From the NCBI RefSeq assembly GCF_021018805.1, contig NC_086254.1:27713300-27777299 (forward strand): a stretch of DNA of 64,000 bases, read 5' to 3'. Positions within the stretch are counted from its first letter, which is position 1. Each line of letters starts with the position of its first letter. Below the pieces are notes generated by a model that made no database searches, was not told the origin of the DNA, and was given only the letters and a program-made list of their open reading frames with translations. The translations under genes were made by a program, and so were the position numbers. This stretch comes from Prinia subflava (lineage: Eukaryota > Chordata > Aves > Passeriformes > Cisticolidae). Shown here piece by piece: positions 1 to 12,320 of this stretch.

Positions 1-209
1 ACAGCTCCACACCTCTGTGGAGTTGCTTGGATTTAAACTGCAGAGCAACTCTGGTGTCCCTTGGCCTAAAGGGGATCCTAACTCAGAGTGAGGGAAAGCA
101 GGCAAGAAAATGAGATAGCAAATAAAGCCCTCTCCATCTTTCATCAGTCTCCTCACGCCACAGAGCTTCATTTTCTTCTCAGTGAGAGCAATGCCAGTCA
201 GACATAGCT

Positions 210-485
210 CATAGAATCACAGAATGGTTTGGTTTGGAAGGAACAGTAAAGATCACTTTGTTCCAACTCCTTGCCATAGGCAGGGTCACCTTCCATTGGA
301 CCAGGTTGCTCCAACCTGACCTTGAACTGTTCCAGGGGCATCCACAGCTTCCCTGGGCTACATGTGCTAGTGATTCTCTACACTCACAGGGAAGAATTTG
401 TTCTCAACTTCTAATCTAAATCCCCTCTTTTATAGTTTAAAACCATTCCCCCTTGTCCTGTCATTATCTGCTGGTGTTAAAGTTC
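210..485 (-). mobile_element. CR1 LINE 3' fragment, 5'-truncated
   Basis: The plus strand begins with CATAGAATCACAGAATGG, the reverse complement of the CR1 terminal octamer tail. It continues through the familiar antisense CR1 3' UTR and end-of-ORF2 words: GGTTTGGAAGGAAC, TTCCAACTCCTTGCCAT, CAGGTTGCTCCAACCTG, CATCCACAGCTTCCCTGGG and CCCCTTGTCCTGTCATTA. The element therefore lies on the minus strand, is truncated at its 5' end as most CR1 copies are, and has no intact reading frame. Divergence from the consensus as I remember it is moderate. It is a dead copy and a strong avian marker. Confidence 0.93.
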
Positions 486-1029
486 AGTAAAGGATTGTAA
501 GCTCTATATAAAAAACCTCATGTTAGTAATGGTAAATTGAAACATGTACTGTGCTCCATCAGTCCTATTCTTTTAAGCTCCCTTCCCATTTTTTCCTCTC
601 AACTGTGTGCATTCAGCTACCTGGGCACACAAAGCCACCTGCACCCCATTTTAGCAGCCCCTTTGCCCGATTAAATCACCCAGAAGAGCAGCTCCCTCCT
701 CCTGGTCCTGCAGAAAGGACTAAAAAAACCAGTTTCTCATTTCATGCAAGCAGAAATTTGATGGCAAGAACGCCAGGAGATTGTCTGACATGAGGAGAAT
801 AAAATAGGTTCTTCCTGCTCCTCACCTCTAAAGAAAGGAGGGATTGAGTTCCTGGGACCAAGGGACAAAGTGTTGGAGTTGGGGATTTGGTCCTGGGACT
901 CTGTGCTTCCACCCCACACCAGTGACATAGGGACAACTGCACTTTCATGAGAGTGTGACAGCTTATCTTGGAAAAGGACTGAGATAAATAGATTAACACT
1001 GTGCTGGTGGAGAGCCACAGAGAAGAGGG
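486..1029. other. Non-coding, nothing recognised
   Basis: Mixed-composition sequence after the CR1. Open frames here stay below 100 codons on either strand, overlap one another and resemble no protein I know. I see no repeat, RNA gene or convincing regulatory signature. Confidence 0.5.
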
Positions 1030-1300
1030 TCATGCAACAGCCTATTCAGACAGTTCCTATTATTAATATGTAAAGCTGTCATACTTCATAAGATCACATC
1101 CAATGTAATCAAGAGGATTTAGTTCACTAATATAGCAGCAGTCACACGAGATAAGATTGCTTATAGGGATAAGAGTGTACATTTGTTGCTCCATTTTAAT
1201 TAAAAACAACCTTAATAAAAGGTTGTAATGATAAACTGATAAGCAATTGCGTCTCCCCTTCTCCCCGTAGGTTACCATGCAAAACTCATATTGCAATTAG
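1030..1300. promoter_or_regulatory. A/T-rich block, candidate conserved non-coding element
   Basis: This is an A/T-rich stretch with several homeodomain-type words (TTTTAATTAAAAAC, AAGCAATTG, TGTAATGATAAACTGATAAG) and few CpGs. Near 1271-1283 an RFX half-site GTTACC runs into ATGCAAA, a POU-like word. Such motif packing is common in vertebrate enhancers but also occurs by chance in A/T-rich DNA, so this is only a candidate. Confidence 0.25.
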
Positions 1301-2699
1301 AAACCTCCCCTAAGACACCATAGGACATATATCAATGTTGGCTCAGCAGCAGAGAGCTAGTGGTCACCCCACTTTGTATGTTCAATTGCTGCTAACTAGA
1401 TTTTTTCTCCCCCCACATCGATTCACAAATTATATTGCCAGACGAGGAGCAACCCAGAGTGAATTTATTTAACACATCCTGGTGTTATGACTAAGTGGGA
1501 AGAAAATCCTCTCTCTGAAGAAAACTAATTGAAAATGGAGGCAATTCCAGAAAGACAGCCCTGCTGCACGTTCTCCCTCAAAAAGGAGCAGCTCTCCCAG
1601 TGGTAGCACTGCTACACATTCCCCCTTGTCAGCTGAGGTGTTAAATTCCCTTTTTGGGAGATGAATGATAAAATGGTGTGATCCAGAGCTCCAGCCTGGT
1701 TGGATGAGAGGTGCATGTCGATTTATACAACAGAGTATATACATTCTTGTAGCAGCATGAAGAGCATGCTGCTATTGAAATTTCAGATCATTTTGCAGCT
1801 GCAAACTATAATAGCAGTAATAATAAACCAGAAGCTGTGCTATCCATTAAAAAGAACCCCAGACACTCGAGCATGTTTGTTTTGCCTCTGATTTTAAACA
1901 TTCAGCACCAGCTGAACTTCTTGTTCACGACTCATTAAAAATGTCCTGCATCTTTTCATACACACGGGCTACTGGGTCTGCCCAGAGATGAGTGCACAGG
2001 GTGGGAGGGGGGACAAAACCTGAGCCCTCCCCTGGCTGAGGTGACACCTCAGGGTGAGGTTAGATGGCTCTCTCCACCTTGCTGGGCCTCAGGTGCCCAG
2101 AGGACAGGATGGAGGTGGTGGTGCAGGTTTTCCTGCTGATAAATCCTGTAAAAAGTTTAGAGAGAGCTGGGTTGGGGACAAGCAGGCACAGAAACTGGCT
2201 GGTGGTGCTTGTGTCCTGCTGAAGGCAGCTGTGCATCCCTGTGTGGGTGCAGTGCCAGTCCTGCAGCACAGGGACAGGCTCAGAGCTCCTGTGTAGGCAA
2301 AATTCAACAGTCCTGAGGCCCTTTCTGCTGTGTCAGACAGAGAAATGATTTGTTTCAGGTCACAAGGGCTGCTGTGCTGAGTGAAAAATGGGACTTTTGC
2401 TTTAGAGAGTCTCCCAGAGCTGTGTGGGATGTGGGTTTACAGGTTTGTCCACAAAGCCAAGCCCAAGGAACCCGGGCTGGCCCTGCCTTCAGCACAGCAT
2501 GGACCTGCAGCTTTAATGGAAGGGTTTCTCTGCCTCACAAGATCTCACAATCATTTAATTTCATTACTCAGGCCGTGAGGAAGAGCAAGATCCAGTCCCC
2601 ATCCTGTCCTTCGCAATGCTGGATGATTCACAGACTATGGTCAACCAAAAAGCTACACTGGGTTTTGTGACCCTGAAAACAGCACTGAACCCCTCTAAG
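1301..2699. other. Non-coding, nothing recognised
   Basis: The left part is A/T-rich and 1980-2580 is more G/C-rich. Overlapping short open frames occur on both strands at 2054-2307, which is what a low-stop G/C-rich stretch gives by chance. The words around 2336-2375 (GAGAAATGATTTGTTTCAGGTCACA) vaguely resemble the MIR core in reverse, but the match is too weak to call. Confidence 0.45.
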
Positions 2700-2819
2700 A
2701 AGATAGAAATACTTATTTATCAATAATATTCTCTTGCTTAGCCTTTTTTTTTTAATTGTGCCAAATTAACACAATAATGGCAATGTTGATTTTTTTTATC
2801 TCTACTTTTCAGTGAATAT

Positions 2820-3260
2820 GAATGCCCAACTCTGGCAGGGCTTAACTTTGTGTATGAAGAGGGAAAAAAACCCGCTGGTAAATATGTTGTTACTGATTTA
2901 AAAATCTATTTGTTCAGTAATTTCTGCTGGAGCCATCATTATCTTGCCAAAGCAGCTGTTGGAATATTAACTAGACACAGCAGTAACAAGTGGAATATAA
3001 TTAGCACTCCTTGTTCCAGTGAATTTTCAGTTTTAACTAGGAACAATTTGCAATGAATCTCTGTGCTGTTGTAATTAACTTAACTAATGCACCACACATA
3101 CCAACGACTGTACTGAGTACTGTAGGAAATCACCGAGGGTGCTGCGGGTGGGGCAGAGCTGTTGCCTAATTCTGGCCAGCTATTACATTCCAAGGATATC
3201 CCTCCTTGCTCTGCAGTGCCTTGTCTGCAATTAAAGGCTCCCAGCCTATATTTGTGAAAC
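2820..3260. promoter_or_regulatory. Candidate conserved non-coding element
   Basis: This stretch has high motif complexity and no repeat match. It includes TAATTAACTTAACTAATGC (homeodomain words), GTGGAATATAATTAGC (a TEAD-like GGAATA beside a TAATTA-type word), AACAATTTGC (SOX-like) and TTGCCAAAGCAGCTG (NF1/E-box-like). An octamer ATTTGCAT lies just downstream at 3393-3400. Composition and texture are like known bird enhancers, but only alignment to other amniotes could show constraint. Confidence 0.3.
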
Positions 3261-5834
3261 TATAGAAATGAAATTACCAGAGGATGCTGATGCCTCATGC
3301 TTGGGGTATTTTTGGGTGTGTTTTTACAGTGTGTGCTTTTAATACACTAAACATTGCCCAAGTTTTGAGAGCAAAATAGTGAGGGCAGAAACATTTGCAT
3401 CAAAGTGAGCTTTCTCAAGAAAAGCTGCTTCAGCAGCTCCATCCTGAGTGGCTAATGGACCATTTCACTTTTACTGCCCCAAGGAGCTCCTTGTAGCCAC
3501 TGGCATAAGCCAGAGCAGCCAGGGGGCTGCTGGTAATGAAATTAATCACTGCCACTGTTCTGGTGTCCAGCAATACTCCAGGCCAGCATTCTCTGGGGGG
3601 CTCACCTCCCCTCTTTACCAGCTTATTTCTTCCAGCTGCACCTCTCTCACTTGATTTTATCTTGGAGATTGGCCTGAAACCCCAGTTCTGCAGTATTTTT
3701 GCTGATGGGTAAATTCTTGATGGGGTTTTGTCAGACCTCACTGCCCCGAGCTCTTGCCTACATCAGCAGGGGTTGAACCCCATGCCCTGCATCCAAGCAC
3801 TTTTCCAGTGACCACACCTCCATCCCCTTCAGCTACAGCAGTTGTTGTGCTGTCCTTGTCAAAGCAAAACTCTCAGGGAATTAGCAGCAAACACAGAAGT
3901 TGTTTCCGTGCTGTCCTTGTCTTGTTACCTTTGGAAGCTTCACAGTTGTTTAAGGTTATCCCAGCAATTGAGATATTGTTAAATACTTGGGAGGCTCTGG
4001 GTAGAGCTGAAGCCTTGCTATTTCCTGTTGCCCTCGTCTGTTAGAAAGTCCAGCCTTGCTGGTGAGGAAAACCTGTTCCTAAATAATTTCATCCACGGAG
4101 GAGACTCCAGCACAAGGCGTCTCCTCTGAGTGGACCTGCACTTCCTACAGGGAGAGGAACAGAGCCAGTGTCAATTCCATCTGAAAACATTTTTATTGGC
4201 CTCCTCCATGGTCAACTTTTCAATCATCTGTCCTATAACCTCCTGCACCAGTGTATGTGTGACTAAAAGTACAGTTAAGGCCAAAGCATTCTGAAGATGA
4301 TCAAGATGTTCCTTGCAGAATGTCACCCCACAATACTCTCCAGACTTCAGCTCCTGGAAAGGTGCTGGAGGAGACTCTCAGCTTTCCAGCTTTATTAAAA
4401 AAGGCTAAGTTGCTCCCTAGACCTTACAAACTGTTCCAAAAAGTGCCCCAAAAGCAAATTGGCTGAAAACAAACAAAAGAAACTCAAAACATCTGGAGTA
4501 TTACAGGTTGGAATCATAAGATATTTTCTGGAGAATGCCATGAGTTGCATCTTCACTCACAGGAGTGTCTCTGCTTCCTCACCCTTGTAAGAAGCAGTGA
4601 GAAATATTAAAAAGTCATGTATTTGAACTTTTTTACAGAGTAAACCCCATAAAACTCAACCACATCAGTGGAAGAATCAGCATTTCAGCACTGACACCTC
4701 TGGCACTGCTGCCTGGGGCTGGGTCAGCCCCACATCAGCCTCTTGTGGAAGATGGCATGTAAATTAAAGGGGTTAAAACATCTCCTTTATGGTCTTTTCT
4801 AGAGGAAATAGTCTTTTCCAAAATTCAACTTCGAATGAGAAATGTTCACAATATATCAGTTTCTAAATTTTTCATGCCAAAGTCTCATTTTTCTCCGAAC
4901 CCCTGAGGAGCAAAGGTGGGGGGAAGCAAAGCTGAAATATTTTTTGCATGAATTTTTAAAGTTTCTTTCCAATAAAATTTCATGCACAAATAACTCATTT
5001 TTCTGTTAATCCTAGTCCACCCTTTTTTCCTGAATAGCTGTCTCTTCTTATTTTTATTAGTATTATCATCATCATATATTTGTCCTACCTCTTAATGTGG
5101 GTGGTATCAGCAATCAGAACCTTTATTGCATTTTAGTTCCTATAACTAATCTCATAAAAATTCTCCTGCAGTAAGGGCCAGAGTGTGGTTATGGGATTTT
5201 TGAATCAGGGCAGCAAGCAGATCACATTGGAAGAGTCACACTGGTCTAGCAGTTTTTCTTTAAATACTTGGTGTGTTAGGAATAGGAAACAAATTTAAAA
5301 ACCATGACAGCATAAAAATAAAACAGGAAATGGAAAAAATAAAATAATAAATAAGAAATCTGCTATTTTTACAAGCAATTGGAGTGCTACAAATAGCAAA
5401 TCAAGCTGATACTTAGTCACCAATATGGAGAAGAAAGATTAGAAAGAAGAAAGAAATGGGGTGGGGACTGTAAAGAGCCCTGTCTATAAATATTCTCTCT
5501 CGCCTGTGGTTCTGCAACAGAAGGGAGTTTGGAGATGGTCCATGTTTTGAACACCTTCCTCACAGCCTTGCAGACAAGAAGGTGTGTGGTGATGGGCACC
5601 ATCAAAGCCTCAGCACCCCAGAAAGGTGACCCAGGGGAGCAGCAGCTTCGCAGACACCGCCGCAGCCTCTCTGAACCAGGCGTGAGCTCCCAAACCCCCA
5701 CAAAATCCCCCAGCCTAAAACCACGCTGAGAAAACACCCCTTGCTGGCTAGGGAGACATCATCACAGGAGGCAGCAAAGGGAAAATTTATTAAGTCATGC
5801 TGCTGCAAAACACAGTTTTTGACATCTAACTCCT
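3261..5834. other. Non-coding, nothing firm
   Basis: No open frame above about 106 codons and no recognisable protein. From 4760 to 5420 the sequence becomes A/T-rich with short A runs. A small imperfect ATC/ATT run sits at 5050-5080. No interspersed repeat was recognised. Confidence 0.45.
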
Positions 5835-5930
5835 GAAAGGCGAGCGAGGTGGGCTCCTCGCACGCGCTCGGGAAAGCATCACTTCATGCTCCCTTGTCTT
5901 TCCCCATTAAGATCCCACACGCGTGGCTAT
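5835..5930. other. Small CpG-dense patch
   Basis: About eight CpGs fall within 5838-5925, including GCGAGCGAGG, CTCGCACGCGCTCGGG and CACACGCGTGG, in an otherwise CpG-poor setting. It is far below CpG-island length. It could be a locally unmethylated regulatory site or simply drift. Confidence 0.35.
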
Positions 5931-8199
5931 TCAACCCCTCAGCACACAGCAGCCAGATTGTTTGCTGAAGTGATAGATGAAAAATTCATTCTGTTTTGGA
6001 GGGTGTTTAAACATTCAGTGCAGGAGTGTCACTGGCTGCTGGGCAGCCAGCTTAGCAGTGGCTCCGCAGCTCCGAGTCTCTGAGGCTTGGGCTGAAAATT
6101 CCAGCTCTTATCCAGGGGCAAATAAAATCATCAAAAAATTGACTCAGATTTTTTTTTCCCCTTTGTTTTTAATAAAGGGTTTTCAGTTTATAGATCCATC
6201 CACACTGCAGCATTTTACAATTTTTTCTCCTGGGCTTGACCAGGGCTGTTATAATGAAAATCTTTGGGTCCAAAGGGAAACACCTCTCTGCGTTTGCATG
6301 TGTGTGTGTACACATACACATATTATTTTGAAAACTGAATTGACAGACACCCCTATGAGATCACGTTTGCAGGCTAAATTTCTGACCCTATTTTTTGCCT
6401 ACAAGGCTAAATCAAGACATTCATGCTACGGAGGCAAAAGATTTGAATATCTAACCCATCCCCACCCATACGTGCTTGTACACACACAAAGCCAAGGCAG
6501 AAAATCACATTGCTTTCTCAGCAGATCCATATTCCACCCCTGCAAAAATAGTGTAATCTATTTTCTCTGTAGCTGGAATTCACGTCTATCAAGGATGCTG
6601 ATGGCAGTGTCATGAAATCAGCTGAGCCTCTTTTAAAGGCATTTTCACATATGACTTTATTTATTCTTCTTGCCTTCTGATTTAAACGGCACAGTTTAAT
6701 CTGTACCCACCATCTCACACGAGGAATTTAAAACACCCACATACCCTGACACAGAGACAGCCAATGCTCCCCTCTATTGTCAGCCATTGCTGTCCGAGGC
6801 CAAAAGAAAGAGGTCACCCATAATAATGTCAACCATCACCATGGTATCTGAGCACCATTTGATTTAAAGGATGCTCTAAGAGCCTATGGAAAATGTAGAG
6901 ACAGCAAAGGCAAAGCACTCAGAGTAACTTCAGAAATAATTGCAATGCAATTAAGATGTGCCACCAAAATGAATATTTCAGAGCAGGGCTCATCTGTGGA
7001 GAGGTTGCCTGCGTTAGAAAAGTTAAAGACATTCAGGCTTGATTAGATTCTCACATGAAACTCAGCAGCCAAACACAGAACCCAATGGATTTGTATCTGT
7101 AAAAATCCTCTGTGACAGAAAAACCTGATGCAGAAGGTTGTAACTCTGCCTATCAGCAGTCCCAAAACCTCTGACACTGCTGGGTGCCCAGCACTGCTCA
7201 GGGTCAAGCTCTGAAGCTGAAATATTCCTGGACAAGGGAAGGGAAGGAAAGGAGGGACAGTGGAGTCACCACATTTTTGGAACAGGATATCCACACGTGT
7301 CTTTGCATCTGCAACAGGCAACACCTTCATGCTGGCCCTTTCCAGTGTCACCATTTAAATGCACATGGGAGGTGGTACTGGGGAAGGTCTCTGTGATCCC
7401 ATTTCTTTCCAATGTCTCATTTAAAAGGATCTTTGTTTTCACACTACTAGAGCAAGCACAGAAGGGCAGGGACCAGGACCAGAGGAAGAGGCAAGGATCT
7501 TTCCAGCAGGCAAATCACAGGTTAAGCTGCCTAACTCCACCACAGAGAGACTGGTGGTTCACCTGGAAAATGATGTTATTTCTGCTACAAAATAAAGAAA
7601 AAAGTGATCTCCAACCCTGATAATTTTCTCCCCACCCAGCACTGGGCAGGGTGGGCTCTGCTTTCACCAAATGAGCAGCCCCAAGTGAAGCCAACTGCCT
7701 TCAGTAAGGATAGGTTTAAAACTAAAATTAAACATATTTTGCTTAAATGCTTAATGTTTGAATGTTTTGGTGAAGGGGATCAGTTCTGGCAGCCCGGAGG
7801 GTTCAATCCCAAAACACACAGAAGGATTATGAGCACGAGTTAAAAGCCCACAGAAATCTCTTTGGAGAAACATGGGGGAGCAGTTTTTGGAGGCTGCTTT
7901 TCCCAGAACCACACCAGAACTCTCAGCAGCAGGACTGTTGTGAGCAAAGATGGGGCTGTTTATCTACTGGAGGTGAGGATTTATTTTCTAGAGGGCAGCT
8001 GCAACTCTAGGGAAGACTGTTTTGGTCATTAATGCAGGTTTAGCAGGCACCATTATATATTGAGCTTTGCTGGTAAGAAGTTGTAAATATATTTAAAATT
8101 CTCATGATTGAAAACCAGGGACAAGGCTCCCCTAGCCAGGCACTGGTCCAAGCTGAAGGTGAATACAAGCACAGGGCAGCAGTGTTGCCTTTTTATGAT
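5931..8199. other. Non-coding; possible regulatory block 6780-7030
   Basis: A 212-codon open frame on the plus strand (5977-6615) has no recognisable domain and runs through an imperfect GT/CA stretch near 6298-6325, so I treat it as chance. The segment 6780-7030 is repeat-free and A/T-rich, with words such as AATAATTGCAATGCAATTAAG, and could be a conserved element. Nothing else was seen. Confidence 0.35.
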
Positions 8200-8840
8200 C
8201 CCCACTGTACAGTAGGCTTTGATGTTTATTATGAAATATTATGATTTAAGTGGCTAGAGTAGTTCATGAAAAATGACCCCTGTAAATGCTGCCTGGGAAA
8301 CTGGATTCAGCAAATTAGCACATTCCTTAACATGATCCTCCTTGTTGTGCATTGTGTGTTAACTTAAATGTGCCTAAATGGACAGTTCAGGAGCCTATAC
8401 ATAAAGTCTGTACATGATTATCCTATTAAGGACTATTATTGGAGTGCTTTAGTCTTGTGCTGTATCACTTATGCAAATGAGAGAAAATCTGAAGTTACTG
8501 TTACTTTTAGACAAAGTGCAAATAAGCTTTTCACTGCATATTAATGAATTGCTAATACCCGGCTCTTCTGCACCCATCTTTATGCAGATTAGGGTAATGC
8601 TGTTTGCACAGTTGTAGCATTTCAACTTTTTCATTTGGAAGCACCTAGACTAAGATTTAAAAACAAACCCAAACTCCGTACCGTGCAAGTTAAAGCAATC
8701 AAAAACCCAAACAGAACTCCTGCAGAAATTTAAAATTGAAGCTGCAGACTTGGTGAACATGTTTGACTGTAATTTGTGTTGAATAAAGTTTTACAAGTTC
8801 ATCATAAAACTTAGCAGATCCAAATGCAAATCAAGAAAGC
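8200..8840. promoter_or_regulatory. POU/homeodomain-rich candidate enhancer
   Basis: Two perfect POU octamers ATGCAAAT lie at 8471-8478 and 8824-8831. Between them sit GCATATTAATGAATTGCTAA and TATGCAGATTAGGGTAATGC, which combine TAAT-type homeodomain cores. The stretch has no repeat match and only short open frames. This is the kind of text seen in ancient developmental enhancers; conservation is untested. Confidence 0.35.
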
Positions 8841-9482
8841 GCTGAAGAACAGGCTGAAATCCATCCCTATTTGAGATGGTTCTTAATTTTAAGCAGATTT
8901 AAATCCCACTAATTGCAGCAATGTTTCAATATATATTTCAGTGCATCCCTGAAGGAAATATTTTCTTGATTCGGGACTTGAAAGAACACATCCCAGCTCT
9001 GGACCCAATCATGCAACCTTAACTCATAGAAGCAACTGCTGTGATAAGAGACTCCTTATTTCTAGGCGAATTCTTCAGATATCAAAGTCAAAACTTCAAA
9101 GAAAACTGTAAATGCTCACTAGCTTCAACAGGAAGAGCATGAGGTCCACAGAGAAAAACAGTGCTGATAAATGTGATCAATAACGGCTGTAATTTAAGTT
9201 TTATCTGTGTTGAAAACAAGGAACTACTTCCAACTGTCAGAAAGGTGGGAAGAAATATATATACACTGTTTTAGAGAAGTGATAATGTGTTATGTGGCTT
9301 AGTTACATAGTCATTAGTAAAAGTTATCCTCATAAAACCATCTGGTCCATATCTACAACATTACATTTGAATAAATATTAGAAAAATGAAAACCAGTCAT
9401 TCAGGAAGAAAGCAGTTGTTCTGGAAATGACATTTAGTGAAAATAAAGGGAGAAAATTCTGGCCAAAAGACATCTTTCTCCC
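8841..9482. other. A/T-rich non-coding, nothing recognised
   Basis: A/T-rich sequence with scattered short A/T runs and no recognisable repeat, RNA gene or coding frame. Confidence 0.45.
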
Positions 9483-9511
9483 AGGTCCCTTCCAACCCAA
9501 CCCTATGATTC
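9483..9511 (+). mobile_element. CR1 3'-end remnant (about 29 bp)
   Basis: The words AGGTCCCTTCCAACCCAA followed by CCCTATGATT match the last nucleotides of the CR1 3' UTR and the start of the octamer tail in plus orientation. Only the extreme 3' end survives, consistent with a severe 5' truncation. At this length a chance resemblance cannot be excluded, although the word order is exactly that of CR1. Confidence 0.5.
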
Positions 9512-10431
9512 CCCTGGATTTCCAGAGGGGTGTTTTCTCTGCAAGAGTCTCTGAATCCTGGTTTGTGACAGCAGCAACACAGCTGGTGGCACCAGATTGG
9601 GATTTAGGTTCAGTTTCTGGTGCTTTCAGCACAGGTTGCTTTTCCTTCCTCTCTCGAAGACAGCAATATTTGATAATATTCCTCTCTGAAATCCTGATCT
9701 TCATACAGAGGGAGAGCACTGCATTCAGATGGGAGCACTATATAAGTGTTGGGTGGATTTTGCCATTAAAGCAGTTTACATTCATGGTTACAGGGTAGAT
9801 AAACTGAATTTCCAAGAGCTCCCATCTTCCAGGGACTCACACACAAACAAACATTCCTTTCTTTTGCAACAACCCACCTAAATATAGATTATCATGTTTG
9901 AAAGGGAAGGTTCTGGCTATAAAACAATCTGAGGACTTAAACAGAAATAGTTTGTGGTTTTCCATCACCACCATTCATGTTTACATCATCCCAAGGCTGG
10001 CAAGGAGCAGCAGCGGCCACAACTCAGCCAGGCAGGCAAAGTGAGGTGCCCAATGCTCCATCCCCATTTTCTGTGTCCTGAAATCCTCAGGAGTTCCTGT
10101 TTACCCTGGATCATCACAACTGCTTCACATCCATTACCAGCTCTTCAGTAAATAACACGTATTCTGTCTAAATGCATAACATACAAATGCTCAAATACAT
10201 AATTAATGCGGGTTTACCCTTGAGAGCCATTGTTGGTCTCTGAGGTAAGTAATAGGTCTTTTATTGTTTAGACTTAAAGATCTCTTGAGCCTCTTTTAAG
10301 GACGTGCTTTGAGCAGCTAAGGGAAGGAAAAAAATAGAATTCTGCACAGGAAATCTATAGGTGAGTCCATTGGCAAGGAGCCAAAACTATTCCTCTGTTC
10401 TGCCTTGCTCTGGCAGGTCTCCATAGAAGAT
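9512..10431. other. Non-coding, nothing recognised
   Basis: Mixed sequence with overlapping short open frames on both strands and no recognisable protein. A strong 5' splice-site word GAG|GTAAGTAA occurs at 10242-10252 on the plus strand, but no partner exon is evident. Confidence 0.4.
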
Positions 10432-10489
10432 TGAACAACAAAACTGTCTGCAAGACAGACTGAACAACAAAACCTTTTGCAAGAGACAA
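10432..10489 (+). repeat. 29-bp tandem duplication, two copies
   Basis: TGAACAACAAAAC begins both copies (10432 and 10461), and the remaining halves align as TGTCTGCAAGACAGAC versus CTTTTGCAAGAGACAA. The period is 29 bp with two copies and modest divergence, so this is an older local duplication and not an active microsatellite. Confidence 0.85.
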
Positions 10490-11394
10490 GGATTTGAGTG
10501 AAGGATGAAGGTGCAGGTTTGTACCTTAAAGAGGACTCGTCCAGCTGCCCTCCCATGAGCTGGCTGGAGAAGGGCTCACAAACATCCCCACAAACAGGGA
10601 GAGAACTCAGAGACCAGCATGAGAGGAGGGTGGATTTCAACCAACAGCTTATAGGCAGGAGGGCATCTCTGTTTATTTCTCAATTATTAGGAGTGTTCAA
10701 GACCCTCCCCATTGTGATTTGGAGAGGTTACAACATGCAATTCCTCTGTGGCAGCTGGGCAAACTGTTTCAATGCAGTTCTGTGAAGCCGTGGTGACCTT
10801 GTCCAGCTGGGCTGGGCTGGGCAGCCACGCTCAGCAGGAGAGCAGGAGGTGAATCCAAGCAATGCTGTGGTATCTCAGGAATGGCTCCTGAACACAGTCC
10901 TAGAAACTCCACATCAGTGGTTGTGGTATTCCATAAAAACAGCGTGTGCCATCCTGTCAGTCTGAACAGGTTCAGCATTTTCACTTCTTAGGTGCATGAA
11001 AAGTTAACATCCCCTATTTTTGACGTGGAACAGAGCCTGCCCAGTGCAGAGGCACATCCCATCATGGCTGTGCCCATTCACACCTCACTGGCTGCTGTGA
11101 GCCTCTCCTCTGCAGGGTTTGGTGACTCTAAAAGATCTAAAAAATCCTCTTCCAGCCCAAAGGAACAGATTTTATCTCAGCCTACCTCAACCAGAGCTGT
11201 GCAGAGACAAATGTGTGTGCACCACACCAGCCCTGGGCTCTCAGAGAGGCCCAGGAGATCCAGGCAAACAATTCAGAACCATTTCAATCTCTGTTGAAGG
11301 CTGCACCATGGCTTGGGAATGGTGTTTGCAAACACGGGCATGCAGGATGATTCCAGCTCTCACCATGGGCTTGTGCAGTAATTACCACCGGTAT
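10490..11394. other. Non-coding, nothing recognised
   Basis: Moderate G/C content with overlapping frames of about 70-100 codons on both strands. None resembles a known protein. No repeat was recognised. Confidence 0.45.
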
Positions 11395-12320
11395 TAATGA
11401 ATTTATGAGAGAACATCAATGGGGAATGTACCCCAAAGTACTTAATTTAGAAACATAATATGGACAGCAATGAACAATAGACATTCAGACATCTTGTTCA
11501 AACACAGGACACAAATGGAATTCAGGCCTTTCCAACACTGTAACAGTTTTGAGGATATCAATGACCGTTTTCATATACAGACAGCATTTGCTCTTGCATT
11601 TCCTTTTATAAATGATCAAATTAAATTTTCACTGTTACTTCATTTGGGCTCCCCTCCTTTATGTTTAAAACACAACATTATTATAGACTTACTTTATGGG
11701 TAGAGTAACTAAGAACAATACAAGCATCATAATGAAAAAGATGTGCAGCATTTTACACTGCATAATAAATGTGTGTCCGTATCAATGTAAAACATACAAA
11801 TGGCAATAATTTAACACTGAATATTTTTCTGCCTTTAATTAAAATAAACTAATAAAGATTTCAGAGATGCATTTGCTTTAATAGAATGCAGAGTTATAAT
11901 TGGTGACCTATTTTAAGCAATTTAATTTCCCATGACCTGTTTTCCAAATTAACATAGTAATAGAAGAATGTTTATTGTGTTTGGGAATATAAGTTTCTCC
12001 TTCAAAGATGTCATATGCCTTTGTGATTTGATTTAAAGGTGTGTTCTTTTATTAAAATGTTCATATAAAGAGCTTGTAAATTATGTAAATGTTTCTTTTT
12101 ATGGCATTTAATAAGTCTAGAATTTTAAATCAAAGCACAATCAAAGAAAATAAACAAGGACATATTGAAGATTCAGAAGATCACTTTAAAAAAAGCATAT
12201 CAGCTGGGTCGTACCAAATTCATTTGAATCCCCTTTTTCTTACAGCATTCATAAGAATACTTTCCCCAACTATTTTATTGCATGCTTGTGTTTGTATATA
12301 CACATAAACACACCCAGGCA
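11395..12320. promoter_or_regulatory. Long A/T-rich candidate conserved block
   Basis: Some 900 bp of A/T-rich, CpG-poor sequence free of simple repeats and recognised transposons. It holds many homeodomain, POU and forkhead-like words, for example TTTAATTAAAATAAAC, AAATTATGTAAATG, GGCAATAATTTAAC and GATTTGATTTAAAGG. An A/T-rich island that has not decayed into simple repeats suggests constraint in a gene desert. No coding frame longer than about 77 codons is present. Confidence 0.35.

Noticed and set aside
1998..2012. G-quadruplex motif
   Set aside because: GGGTGGGAGGGGGG offers only three separable G-runs.
2336..2375. Second MIR copy
   Set aside because: Only scattered words resemble the MIR core, and their order is not convincing.
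5977..6615. 212-codon plus-strand open frame
   Set aside because: No domain recognised. Contains a Cys/Val and Thr/His stretch from an imperfect GT/CA repeat.
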